Assembly (NCBI RefSeq): GCF_005222695.1
Contig: NZ_STGG01000041.1
Location: 1-64,000 of the forward strand
Direction of reading: 5' to 3'
DNA length: 64,000 nt
From: Massilia sp. HP4
GTDB taxonomy: Bacteria > Pseudomonadota > Gammaproteobacteria > Burkholderiales > Burkholderiaceae_D
Shown here: one piece after another, positions 1-8,181 of the stretch
Layout of the letters: each line of letters starts with the position of its first letter
Position numbering within the stretch: position 1 is the first letter of the stretch
The notes under the pieces: model-generated
Told to the model about the DNA's origin: nothing
Database searches by the model: none
The model's input: only the letters and a program-made list of their open reading frames with translations
Made by a program: the position numbers and the translations under genes

Positions 1-1
1 T

Positions 2-151
2 TTCAAGGAGTGGCTGGCGCGCTTTCATGGCGTGGCGTCATGGCGCCTGCCAAATTATCTGGGCTGGCTGTGGGCGCTCGATGGTGGGCGAGTTACTTCT
101 GTAGAGCAATTGCTGCGCATCGCGATCAGCTACATCCATAGGAAACGGTGA
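2..151 (+). mobile_element. IS1595-family (ISXO2-like) transposase, C-terminal fragment cut by window edge
   Basis: An open frame enters from the left edge and runs 49 codons to a TGA. Its translation contains WLARFHGV and LPNYLGW, followed by an alpha-helical tail beginning ALDGGRV. This matches my memory of the conserved C-terminus of IS1595/ISXO2 DDE-type transposases. The catalytic part would lie left of the window, so I cannot say whether the element is intact. It ends 12 bases before the stop of the convergent MFS gene, so the element's right end may lie within or beside that gene's end. No terminal inverted repeat can be confirmed from one side. It could also be a decayed remnant. Confidence 0.6.
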
Positions 152-162
152 CATCGCCTTTT

Positions 163-1287
163 TTATTCCGGCCGCCGGCGGACGACGCCGGCGACCACGG
201 CCAGCGCCGCAAACGCCAGCACGGCCACGTTGGACGGCATGCGCTCCACGATGAAGCCGAACGCCATCGCCCCGAGCGTCTGTCCCACCGCCAGCGCAAG
301 GAAGGCCAGGGTCACCGCGGTTGCCGGCCGTTCGGGTAGCGCCGAGATACCCCATACCAGATAAACCCCGGTCAGCATCAAGTAGGAAGCGCCGAACAGC
401 CCGCCGCCCACATATACCAGGGCCGGCGGTGCACCATCCAGGCCGACCGCGGCGACCGCCAATGCCAGCATCAGGTGGAACACCAGGTGCACGGCGCGGA
501 TGCCCACGCGGGCGATCAGCCAGCCGGCGCCAGCGCCGACCACGCCCACGCACCCCATCACGGTCCACAGCATGCCGACCTGGCGGCCATCCCAGTCGAG
601 ATTGGCGGCGAGCAGGTCGGCGCCGAAGCTCCAGACCACCGTGCTGGCCGCCCCGCAGAGGCTCGCTGCCGCGATCAGGCGCTTGAGATCCGGGCCCAGG
701 GATGGAAGCAGCGGCCCCTTTGCGGCCTGACTCGCCGTCGCGCCGGACAAGACCTTGAGGGTCGCGCATACCATCAGTATCGTGGCGCCGGCAAAACCGG
801 CGTAGGCCAGCCGCCAGTCGGCGCCCATCAGCGCCGCCACGGATCCCGACAGCGCGACTCCGGCGCTGGTGCCGGCATTGATGAAGGTATTGGTCGTATC
901 CCGGCTGCCTGGGACCAGCATCGACGTCACGGCCGCGGCCAGTGCCGGCGACGCGAAACCGGTGCTCGATCCAGCCAGGATGACGGAGGCTGCCAGCCAC
1001 GGGCTCGACCCGGCGCTGGCGATGCCGATCATGCCGGCCGCTGCCGCCACGCCCGCCGTGGCGGCGACCGACCGCGGCCCGACGCGCTCGGTGAGCCAGG
1101 CGGCGACCGCGATCGCCAGGCAAAAGCCGAGGAAAGAACCGGCCGAGACGATGCCGGCCAGTGAAGACGACAGTTCGAAGTCGGCCGAGATCGCGGGCAG
1201 GAACAGGCCGAAGGCAAAGCGCGCAAAGCCGTAGCAGACGGCGATCAGGCCGAAGCCGGTGGCGCCCAGGAGGATGGCTTGATTCAT
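163..1287 (-). CDS. MFS transporter (12-TM type)
   Basis: The 374-residue protein is built from about twelve hydrophobic segments with short loops. After TM2 it has the MFS-like loop TERVGPR (WLTERVGPRSVAA), the usual position of motif A. It is an inner-membrane secondary transporter; the substrate cannot be told from sequence. Its start ATG overlaps the stop of the upstream tetR gene by four bases (ATGA), so the two are translationally coupled. They are presumably both controlled by the palindrome in front of tetR. TetR-MFS pairs of this kind are often drug or metabolite exporters; that role here is inference. Confidence 0.85.
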   Translation of the reverse strand: MNQAILLGATGFGLIAVCYGFARFAFGLFLPAISADFELSSSLAGIVSAGSFLGFCLAIAVAAWLTERVGPRSVAATAGVAAAAGMIGIASAGSSPWLAASVILAGSSTGFASPALAAAVTSMLVPGSRDTTNTFINAGTSAGVALSGSVAALMGADWRLAYAGFAGATILMVCATLKVLSGATASQAAKGPLLPSLGPDLKRLIAAASLCGAASTVVWSFGADLLAANLDWDGRQVGMLWTVMGCVGVVGAGAGWLIARVGIRAVHLVFHLMLALAVAAVGLDGAPPALVYVGGGLFGASYLMLTGVYLVWGISALPERPATAVTLAFLALAVGQTLGAMAFGFIVERMPSNVAVLAFAALAVVAGVVRRRPE

Positions 1288-1811
1288 GGATGCCGCGCCG
1301 CTGTCACCAGGTCGGCCGCCGCGCCGCAGGCGGCGTCAATGGCAGCCGCGCCCTGCCAGGCGCTGGCCGCCACCGCACCTTCGAACAGCAGGACGATGCG
1401 CCCGGCCAGCACTTCGTCACGACGGCCGATGTCCCTTTGGACGATCCGCGCGACGTGTTCGCGCAGCCTGGCCTTGTGCGCCAGCACCGCGGCCACGATG
1501 GACGGTTCCCCGGCGCCGGTCTCGCCCAGGATGCGCAGGAACAGGCAGCCGCGCGCTCCTTCCTGGGCGATCCACACAGCCAGCGCATCGAACAGCGCCC
1601 TCACGTCGAGTCCATCGACCTGCTCGAAGAAGCGCCGGTCGCGTGCCGCGAGCACCTCGGCCACCAGCGCGGACTTGCTGCCAGCATGCTTGTACAGGGT
1701 GCGGCTCGACATATTGGCGGCCCTGGCCAGCATGTCCATATTGGTGGCCATGTAGCCGCGCTGGTAGAACAGGCGCTCGGCAATGGCCAGCAGTTGCGGG
1801 TTGGTATCCAT
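1284..1811 (-). CDS. TetR/AcrR-family transcriptional regulator
   Basis: The protein has 175 residues from the chosen ATG at 1811. The N-terminal part (AERLFYQRGY, then MSSRTLYKHAGSKSALV around residues 28-45) is a typical TetR helix-turn-helix; the rest is a variable helical ligand/dimer domain. A longer reading from 1850 would begin inside the palindromic operator, so the 1811 start is preferred. It is the first gene of a two-gene operon with the MFS transporter. Repression relieved by a substrate of that pump is the expected mode, known for the family but not shown here. Confidence 0.85.
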   Translation of the reverse strand: MDTNPQLLAIAERLFYQRGYMATNMDMLARAANMSSRTLYKHAGSKSALVAEVLAARDRRFFEQVDGLDVRALFDALAVWIAQEGARGCLFLRILGETGAGEPSIVAAVLAHKARLREHVARIVQRDIGRRDEVLAGRIVLLFEGAVAASAWQGAAAIDAACGAAADLVTAARHP

Positions 1812-1818
1812 GGCCACA

Positions 1819-1840
1819 GTGTAAAACGATCGTTTTACAC
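1819..1840. promoter_or_regulatory. Perfect 22-bp palindrome, probable TetR operator
   Basis: The sequence between 1819 and 1840 is a perfect inverted repeat with half-site GTGTAAAACGA and no spacer. It ends 8 bases upstream of the tetR start codon, the classic place for autoregulation. The core AAAACGATCGTTTT is very close to the half-sites used by AcrR/QacR-like repressors. Confidence 0.75.
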
Positions 1841-1895
1841 CGCGGCGCACGACTGGCGCACGGCTGGCGCAACCCGGTCGAAACCCAGTCGAAAC

Positions 1896-3350
1896 TCAGT
1901 CGAAGCGGCGCTGCATTGCCAGCAGCACGGCGCCGGCCAGTCCCACCCACATCACGACCCAGAACAGGTCCTGCCCTGCCAGCAGCCCGGCCTGGCGGGC
2001 CATCTCGAGTCCGCCGTCGGGGAGCGCCGTGGCCTTCTCGGCCAGGCGCGACGAATGCAGGGCCGTACGCTCCTGCAGCCCGATATTGGCCAGCCCCACG
2101 CCCAGCGCAAGACCGGCCTGCCCCAGCATGTTCTTGAGCTGCTGGGCATTCGAGAACACGACATTATCCGCCTGCAGGTCCTTGAAGGAATGGATCGCCG
2201 TGGTCGCCATCCCCAGGGTCAGGAAGGCGCCGAACAGGCCGAACCACAGCTGCACAGCGTCGAAGGCATGGGCGCGCGGGTCGAGCGTGGCGAAGCGCCA
2301 CGCCAGCAGGGCCAGGAACAGGAAGCCGGTCACGTAGAACTTGGTCGGATGGGGTTTGCGCTTGACCAGCTCGAGCATCGCCATGAAGGCCACGACGGTC
2401 GACAGCAGGCCGATGCCCTGCAATTCTCCGGCCTGTTCGAGGCCCACGCCCAGTCCCTTTTGCACCACTTGCGGCAGCAATGTATTGACTATCCCCAGCA
2501 CCGCATAGCAGACACTGAAGATCAACAGGCCAAGCCGGTAGCGCGAACTTTTCAGGATCCGCAGGTGCAGGAAGGGATCGCTGCGACGTGCATGCAGCAC
2601 CCCGAAGGCGGCCAGCAGGCCCACGCCCAGCGCCAGATGCCCCATCAGCGGGGCGCGCTCGCCATGCCAGTCATAAGTCAGGTGCTGCAGCGCGTACAGC
2701 GTCACCGCGGCGCCCGCGCCCAGCAGCACCGCATCGGGCAGGTGCATGCGCGACGGGCTGCCGTCCAGCGTGACGGCATCCTGCGGCAGCCAGCGCGCGG
2801 CGATCAGCGCGCCGAGCGCGGCCAGCAGGGCCAGCGCCAGGAACATGCCGCCCCAGGCTTCGTGGGCCAGCATGCGCGAGGCGAGCCAGGGACCGAGTGC
2901 CAGGCCAGCCGACAGCGCGCCGCCGAAGGCCGCGATGCCCTGCAGGCGCTGCGGCGACGGCGGAATCAGGTTGACCATCATGCGCGAGACGGTCATGAAC
3001 ACGCCGCCACCCAGCGCCATCAGCAGGCGCCCGCCGGCGAAGGCCGCGACGCTGCCGCTGGTGGCGCACAGCCAGGCGCCGAACATATAGCACAGCACTG
3101 CGCCCAGCAGGTAGTTGCGCCAGCCGAGACGCTGCATCAGCACCGTCAGCTGCGAGATCGACAGCACCGCCACCGCTGCGTACAGCGCCGAGACGGTCGC
3201 ATATTCCTCGGGCGAAGCGCCGATGTGGCCCATGATCGCGGGGGCCGCGAACACCGTCATACCGGTCGACAGGAACTCGATGAAGTTAAAGACGAAGATC
3301 GCGGCCAGCAGCGCCGGACGCGGGATGTCGACGCTAGCGGGAGCGTTCAT
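1896..3350 (-). CDS. MFS efflux transporter, EmrB/DHA2-like
   Basis: This 484-residue, strongly hydrophobic protein is the inner-membrane component of a tripartite export system. The start reads MNAPASVDIPRPALLAAIFVF and leads directly into TM1; the spacing of hydrophobic stretches fits the 12-14 TM DHA2 class. It follows the membrane-fusion protein gene by 15 bases and is the last gene of a NodT-EmrA-EmrB order, which supports the assignment more strongly than the sequence alone. The exported compound is unknown. No frameshift or missing segment is apparent. Confidence 0.85.
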   Translation of the reverse strand: MNAPASVDIPRPALLAAIFVFNFIEFLSTGMTVFAAPAIMGHIGASPEEYATVSALYAAVAVLSISQLTVLMQRLGWRNYLLGAVLCYMFGAWLCATSGSVAAFAGGRLLMALGGGVFMTVSRMMVNLIPPSPQRLQGIAAFGGALSAGLALGPWLASRMLAHEAWGGMFLALALLAALGALIAARWLPQDAVTLDGSPSRMHLPDAVLLGAGAAVTLYALQHLTYDWHGERAPLMGHLALGVGLLAAFGVLHARRSDPFLHLRILKSSRYRLGLLIFSVCYAVLGIVNTLLPQVVQKGLGVGLEQAGELQGIGLLSTVVAFMAMLELVKRKPHPTKFYVTGFLFLALLAWRFATLDPRAHAFDAVQLWFGLFGAFLTLGMATTAIHSFKDLQADNVVFSNAQQLKNMLGQAGLALGVGLANIGLQERTALHSSRLAEKATALPDGGLEMARQAGLLAGQDLFWVVMWVGLAGAVLLAMQRRFD

Positions 3351-3365
3351 GGCCTGCCCTTTCCA

Positions 3366-4538
3366 TCAGCGCGACGCGATCGCGCCCGGATGCCCGAGGG
3401 CGCGCCGGATCGCCTCGTCGGCGCCGTGCGACTCGGTCTCGAACACCACCGTCTTGTACTGCTGGCGCACGGCGCCGGCTTGCATCAGGCTCAGGCCCTG
3501 CCGGTTGCTGGTGTCGATCGCGACCTTCATCGACAGGCCCAGGCGCAGCGGATGGCGCGCCAGCTGCGCCGGGTCGAGGGCGATACGCACCGGCACCCGT
3601 TGCACCACCTTGATCCAGTTGCCGGTCGCGTTCTGCGCCGGCACCGCGGCGAAGGCGCTGCCGGTGCCGGCTTCCTGGCCGACCACGCGACCACGGAAGA
3701 CGACATCCTTGCCATACACATCGGCCGTCACCGCGACCGGCTGGCCGATGCGCACGTCCTTGAGCTGGGTTTCCTTGAGGTTGGCGGTGATCCACATCTG
3801 GTCCAGCGGTACGATCGCCATCAGCGGCGTGCCCTGCGCCACGCGCTGCCCGATCTGGACGTTACGGCGGGCGACGATGCCGCCCACCGGCGCCGCCAGC
3901 GTGGTGCGCGCCAGGCCCAGCGAGGCGTCGCGCAACTGGGCGATTGCGGCCAGCACGTCGGGATGGCTCTCGACCGTGGTGCCGTCGACCAGGGCCAGCG
4001 CCGAGCCGACCTGCTGGCGCGCGGCCGCGAGGGCGGCGCCGGCGGCGGCCACCGCATCCTCGGCGTGGCGGATCTCCTCGCCCGACACCGCGCCGGTGTC
4101 GGCCAGCTTGCGCCGGCGTTCCAGGTCGCTGGTGGCCTTGCCCAGGTCGGATTCGCGCTGCAGCACGGTGGCGCGCAACTGCGCCACGCCGGCGAACTGG
4201 GCCCGCACCTGGCGCGCCGACTTGGCCAGCGCCGCTTCGGCGCGGTCCTGGGCCAGGCGCGCGTCGACCTCGTTCAGTTGCACCAGCACTTCGCCGGGGC
4301 GCACGAAATCGGTGTTGTCGGCCGCGATGCGGGTCACGGTGCCGCCGACCTGCGGCGTCACCTGCACCAGGTTGCCCTCGACATAGGCGTCTTCGGTGTG
4401 CTGGCTGTTCCAGCCGATGCCCAGCACCTCGGGCGAGGACCAGGCGATGCCGCCGACGGTGGCCAGCACGGCGGCGGTGAGGCCGATCGCGAGCCTGCGG
4501 CGGCCATGGGGAGAGGGATTGGTGTTCGTGGTAGTCAT
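3366..4538 (-). CDS. HlyD/EmrA-type membrane fusion protein
   Basis: The protein has 390 residues. A single N-terminal membrane anchor (about residues 14-35) is followed by the lipoyl/barrel start TEDAYVEGNLVQVTPQVGG, a long alpha-hairpin (about 85-215) and a C-terminal barrel with NWIKVVQRVPVRI, a signature of EmrA proteins. It would bridge the inner-membrane MFS pump and the outer-membrane NodT channel in the periplasm. It lies 18 bases downstream of the outer-membrane factor gene and 15 bases upstream of the MFS gene, so all three are one transcription unit. Confidence 0.9.
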   Translation of the reverse strand: MTTTNTNPSPHGRRRLAIGLTAAVLATVGGIAWSSPEVLGIGWNSQHTEDAYVEGNLVQVTPQVGGTVTRIAADNTDFVRPGEVLVQLNEVDARLAQDRAEAALAKSARQVRAQFAGVAQLRATVLQRESDLGKATSDLERRRKLADTGAVSGEEIRHAEDAVAAAGAALAAARQQVGSALALVDGTTVESHPDVLAAIAQLRDASLGLARTTLAAPVGGIVARRNVQIGQRVAQGTPLMAIVPLDQMWITANLKETQLKDVRIGQPVAVTADVYGKDVVFRGRVVGQEAGTGSAFAAVPAQNATGNWIKVVQRVPVRIALDPAQLARHPLRLGLSMKVAIDTSNRQGLSLMQAGAVRQQYKTVVFETESHGADEAIRRALGHPGAIASR

Positions 4539-4556
4539 GGCGTAGTGTCGAATGGT

Positions 4557-6014
4557 TTACAGTGCCGGTGCGCCGGCCTGGTAGCCGCCGCCCAGGGCGC
4601 GCACCAGGTTGACGTCCAGTTCGTGGGCGCGGGCGTCCAGCTCGGCCTGGGCGCGGCGCTGGGCCACGACCTGGGTTTCGGCGATCAGGACCTGCAGAAA
4701 ATTACCCAGGCCGGCGCGGTAGCGCTCCTCGGCAAGGTCATAGGCCTGCTCGGCCGCCGCCAGGGCTTGCGCCTGTTCGCGCACCCGGTCGCCGAGCCAG
4801 CGCAGCGAAGTCAGTTGCGCCGTCACGTCGCGCAGCGCCTCGACCACGGCCGCGTTATAGCTTTCGGCCGCGATGTCGAATTCCGCATTGCGCGCAGCGA
4901 GGCTGCTGCGCAGCCGCCCGCCGTCGAGAAGCGGCAGGGTGATCAGCGGACCGCCCGCGAAGCTGCGGCTGCCGCCCTGCACCAGGCGATCGAAGCCCAG
5001 GCTCCCCAGGCCCGCCGAGAGGCTCAGGTTCACGGTCGGATAGAACTGCGCCCTGGCGACATCGATCTCGCCGCTGGCCGCCTCCACCTGCCAGCGCAGC
5101 GCCACCAGCTCGGGGCGCCGGCCCAGCAAGGCGGCCGGGATGTCGGCCGGCGCACCGGGCGGGCGCGCGAGCCGCAGCGTCGGACGGGCGATGCCGGCAG
5201 CGCCATCCTGGCCCTGGCCGGCCAGCGCCACGATCTGGCCCCGGGTCAGCGCCAGCGCTTCGTCGAGCGCTGCGATCAGGCCGCGCGCGGCCGGCACGCC
5301 GATCTCGGCCTGCTTCAGCTCGGCATTGCTGTCGAGCTGGGCCGAGACGCGCTGCCGCACCAGCTCCAGGATGCGGCTGCGCTGGCGCAGCTCCCGCTCG
5401 GCCAGGTCGCGCTGCGCGTACAGGTGGTCCAGCCGCAGGTAGGCCTGCACCACCGCGGTCGAGACCGCCAGGCTGGCGGCCTGGGCTTCGGCCTGGCGCG
5501 CATTGACGCGACCGGCAGCGGCTGCGACGGCTGCTGCATTCTTGCCCCAGAAATCGACCTCGTAACCGAGGTTGACGCCGGCATCGTTGACCCACTGCCA
5601 GCTGCCGGCCAGCGGCTTGGGCACGCTACCGTTCTCGCTGAAGCGCTGGCGCGCGGAGCGCACCGAGGCATTGGCCTGGGGTGACAGCGCCGATGCGGCC
5701 AGGCCTTCGAGCGCCGCCGCCTGGCGTACCCGGGCGAGCGCGCCGGCAACGGTCGGGCTGGCGGCGCGGGCGCCTTCCACCAGCCGGTCGAGCTGCGGGT
5801 CGCCGTAGGCGCGCCACCAGTCCTGGCTGGGCCATGGGGCGACCTCTGTTGACAACGAATCAATAGCGCGCGATGAATTCGGGGCCGCATCGGCGTTCAG
5901 GCCCGCCCGCTGCGGCTGGGGGCCCATCGAGACGCAACCGGACAGCAGCACGAGCGCCGACAGGAGCGTCAGGCCCGGCAGGCGCCGGTATGGCACGACA
6001 GTAGAAAAAAGCAT
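4557..6014 (-). CDS. RND/MFS outer-membrane efflux lipoprotein, NodT family
   Basis: The 485-residue protein is a TolC-like outer-membrane channel. The signal peptide ends in a lipobox (LVLLSGC), so the mature protein is an N-acylated lipoprotein. WWRAYGDPQLDRLV and GYEVDFWGKN are typical NodT/OprM motifs, and two long coiled-coil repeats follow. I chose ATG 6014 because a GAGG Shine-Dalgarno sits 8 bases upstream; the longer frame starts at a TTG without one. It is the first structural gene of the pump operon, 81 bases after the end of the LysR gene. Confidence 0.9.
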   Translation of the reverse strand: MLFSTVVPYRRLPGLTLLSALVLLSGCVSMGPQPQRAGLNADAAPNSSRAIDSLSTEVAPWPSQDWWRAYGDPQLDRLVEGARAASPTVAGALARVRQAAALEGLAASALSPQANASVRSARQRFSENGSVPKPLAGSWQWVNDAGVNLGYEVDFWGKNAAAVAAAAGRVNARQAEAQAASLAVSTAVVQAYLRLDHLYAQRDLAERELRQRSRILELVRQRVSAQLDSNAELKQAEIGVPAARGLIAALDEALALTRGQIVALAGQGQDGAAGIARPTLRLARPPGAPADIPAALLGRRPELVALRWQVEAASGEIDVARAQFYPTVNLSLSAGLGSLGFDRLVQGGSRSFAGGPLITLPLLDGGRLRSSLAARNAEFDIAAESYNAAVVEALRDVTAQLTSLRWLGDRVREQAQALAAAEQAYDLAEERYRAGLGNFLQVLIAETQVVAQRRAQAELDARAHELDVNLVRALGGGYQAGAPAL

Positions 6015-6095
6015 GAAATGCCTCGGCAAGAAGTCGGAATAGCCGAAGCATAGTTGCTCTGAGTTATTTAGGCCATGCGGTCGATGCCATGCACA

Positions 6096-7061
6096 TTATG
6101 CAGAATCGGCATGACCGGTGGCGGCGTCGGGGGCGCCGGTCAGCGTCGCGAGCACGAATTCGCGCAGCCAGCGGTTGGCCGGATCGCGATGACTGCGCTC
6201 GTGCCAGTAGAGCGACAGCTGCAGCGAAGGCAGTTCGATCGGCGTGGGCGCCAGGGTCAGGCCGAGGTCGCGCGCCAGCGGCCGCGCCAGGCGGCGCGGG
6301 ATGGTGGCGATGGCGTCGGTGTGCAGCGCGATGTGGGCCGCCGAGGTAAAGCTCGGCACATGGCACAGGATGCGGGTCGGTTCGAGCAGGGTCTCGAGCT
6401 TGCGGGTGATGGCGACGTTGTGCTGGCTGGTATGCTCCATCTCGATCAGCACATGGCGATGGGTCAGGTAGGCATCGCGGTCGAGCTTTCCGACGCAGGG
6501 GTGCGTCGGCCGCATCAGGCAGGCGTAATCGTCGTCCCACAGCTTGCGCTGGCGGATATTGTTGACCAGGCCAGGATAGCGGCCGATGGCGAGATCGACA
6601 TGGCCGCGCTCGAGCTGCGCTTCGAGCGAGCTGGGATCGATATGCACGCTGCGCAGCTGCAGGCCGGCCGCGCCGTTGTCCATGCGCGCCAGGCCATCGA
6701 GCAGTTGCGGCAGGATGTTCACCACCGCGCCATCGACCATGTACAGGCCGAACGAGCGGGTGGCCGCCAGCGGATCGAACACGGCCGGGCCGCCATCGAG
6801 CTGGCGCGCGGCATCGAGCACCGCCGCGACCGGGCCGGCCAGCTCGAGTGCGCGCGCGGTCGCCTGCATGCGCTGGCCCGAGCGCACCAACAGCGGGTCG
6901 CCGAAATGGCGCCGCAACCTGGCCAGCGCGCGGCTGACGGTGGGCTGGGTCATGCCGAGCAGCTCGGCGGTACGGGTCAGGCTGCCCTCGCGCAGCAGGC
7001 TGTCGAGGATGCGCAGTTGGGAAAGTTCGGGGATCACGGCCGCATCATAACATTGTGTCAC
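6096..7061 (-). CDS. LysR-family regulator of the adjacent efflux operon
   Basis: The protein has 321 residues if the GTG at 7061 is used. A second in-frame GTG at 7037 gives 313 residues starting xIPELSQLRIL, which fits the family N-terminus better; neither has a good ribosome site. The N-terminal winged helix contains MTQPTVSRALARLRRHFGD, and the rest is a periplasmic-binding-like effector domain. It resembles the PgrR/NahR/NodD-like group. It is oriented the same way as the pump genes rather than divergently, so it could be cotranscribed with them. The effector is unknown. Confidence 0.85.
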   Translation of the reverse strand: MTQCYDAAVIPELSQLRILDSLLREGSLTRTAELLGMTQPTVSRALARLRRHFGDPLLVRSGQRMQATARALELAGPVAAVLDAARQLDGGPAVFDPLAATRSFGLYMVDGAVVNILPQLLDGLARMDNGAAGLQLRSVHIDPSSLEAQLERGHVDLAIGRYPGLVNNIRQRKLWDDDYACLMRPTHPCVGKLDRDAYLTHRHVLIEMEHTSQHNVAITRKLETLLEPTRILCHVPSFTSAAHIALHTDAIATIPRRLARPLARDLGLTLAPTPIELPSLQLSLYWHERSHRDPANRWLREFVLATLTGAPDAATGHADSA

Positions 7062-7086
7062 GTGCGGCGTGACGCCCCGGGTGCGA

Positions 7087-8046
7087 TCAGCCGCCCAGCA
7101 CCTTGCGCAGGGTGCGCGACAAGTCTTCGGCCGAGAACTTGGCGACGTAGGCGTCGGCGCGCACGTTCTTGACGTGTTCCTCGTTGGTGGTGCCCGACAG
7201 CGACGAGTGGATCACGACCGGCAGGTGGCCGAAGCGGTTGCTCGACTTGATATTGCGGGTGAGCGTGAAGCCGTCCATCTCGGGCATCTCGAGGTCGGTC
7301 AGCACCATGGCCACGCGGTCGTACACGGTGCGCCCTTCGGCTTCGGCCGCGGCGGCGATCGCGCCCAGCTGGTCCCAGCACTCCTTGCCGCTCTTCGTCA
7401 TGATGAACGGCAGGCCCATGGCGTCCAGCCCCTGCTCGATCAGGGCGCGCGCCACCACCGAGTCGTCGGCCGCCAGGATCACGGCGCCCGGCTTGATCGA
7501 GATCTTGGCGCCGACCGCCTGCTCCATGTTCTCGCGCTCATGGGTCGGGTTCAGGTTGCGCAGGATGGTTTCCACGTCCAGCACCTGCGCCAGGCGCGCC
7601 GGCTGGCCATCGTATTCGGGCAGGCGCGCGATGCTGGTCACCATGCCGCTGCCGGCGCTGTGCTCGGCGGTCATGACCTGGCTCCAGTCCAGGCGCACGA
7701 TCTCTTCCACGCTTTCGACGGCGAAGGCCTGGGTAGTGCGCGCGAACTCGGTCACCAGCATGATGTTCAGGCCGGTCTTGGGCTTGACGCCGGTGATGCC
7801 CGGCAGGTCGAGCACCTGGATGATCTGGCCGCGCAGGTTGACCACGCCCAGCACGTGCTGCGGCGCGCCGGCCACGGCGGTGATCTCGGGCATGGCGACG
7901 ATCTCGCGGATCTTGAACACATTGATGCCGAACAGCTCGTTATGGTTGCCCTGCTCGTCGCCGCCCAGGCGGAACAGCAGCAGTTCGAATTTATTGGTGC
8001 CGGTCAGGTTGCTGCGTTCGTCGACTTCTTGTTGTACCGATTTCAT
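7087..8046 (-). CDS. cheV: Chemotaxis coupling protein CheV (CheW-REC)
   Basis: The 319-residue protein has a CheW domain (about residues 15-165) fused to a receiver domain (about 185-319). The receiver keeps the acidic pair D194/D195 (ILAADDS), the phospho-acceptor D251 in VLTDLEMPEMDGF and the lysine K303 in YVAKFS. CheV couples chemoreceptors to CheA and adapts signalling through its own phosphorylation. No other chemotaxis gene is nearby, so it is a solitary copy. The start follows a GGATGG ribosome site. Confidence 0.95.
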   Translation of the reverse strand: MKSVQQEVDERSNLTGTNKFELLLFRLGGDEQGNHNELFGINVFKIREIVAMPEITAVAGAPQHVLGVVNLRGQIIQVLDLPGITGVKPKTGLNIMLVTEFARTTQAFAVESVEEIVRLDWSQVMTAEHSAGSGMVTSIARLPEYDGQPARLAQVLDVETILRNLNPTHERENMEQAVGAKISIKPGAVILAADDSVVARALIEQGLDAMGLPFIMTKSGKECWDQLGAIAAAAEAEGRTVYDRVAMVLTDLEMPEMDGFTLTRNIKSSNRFGHLPVVIHSSLSGTTNEEHVKNVRADAYVAKFSAEDLSRTLRKVLGG

Positions 8047-8181
8047 GTTCCATCCTGGATTAATAGTGCTGTACGGAAACCATTGCGGAAGTCATTGTAG
8101 TCGTGCCTTTCAATCTTTGGTCAATACAAGGCGCAAGCATTGCTGATTTTGCCGGAAGCAGTGCGAAAAAACCACGAATAG

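Noticed and set aside
1161..5684. A 1507-codon open frame on the plus strand
   Set aside because: It lies entirely opposite the well-supported tetR, MFS, EmrA-like and NodT genes; its translation is rich in His, Gln and Arg, as expected from antisense of high-GC genes, with no domain recognisable.
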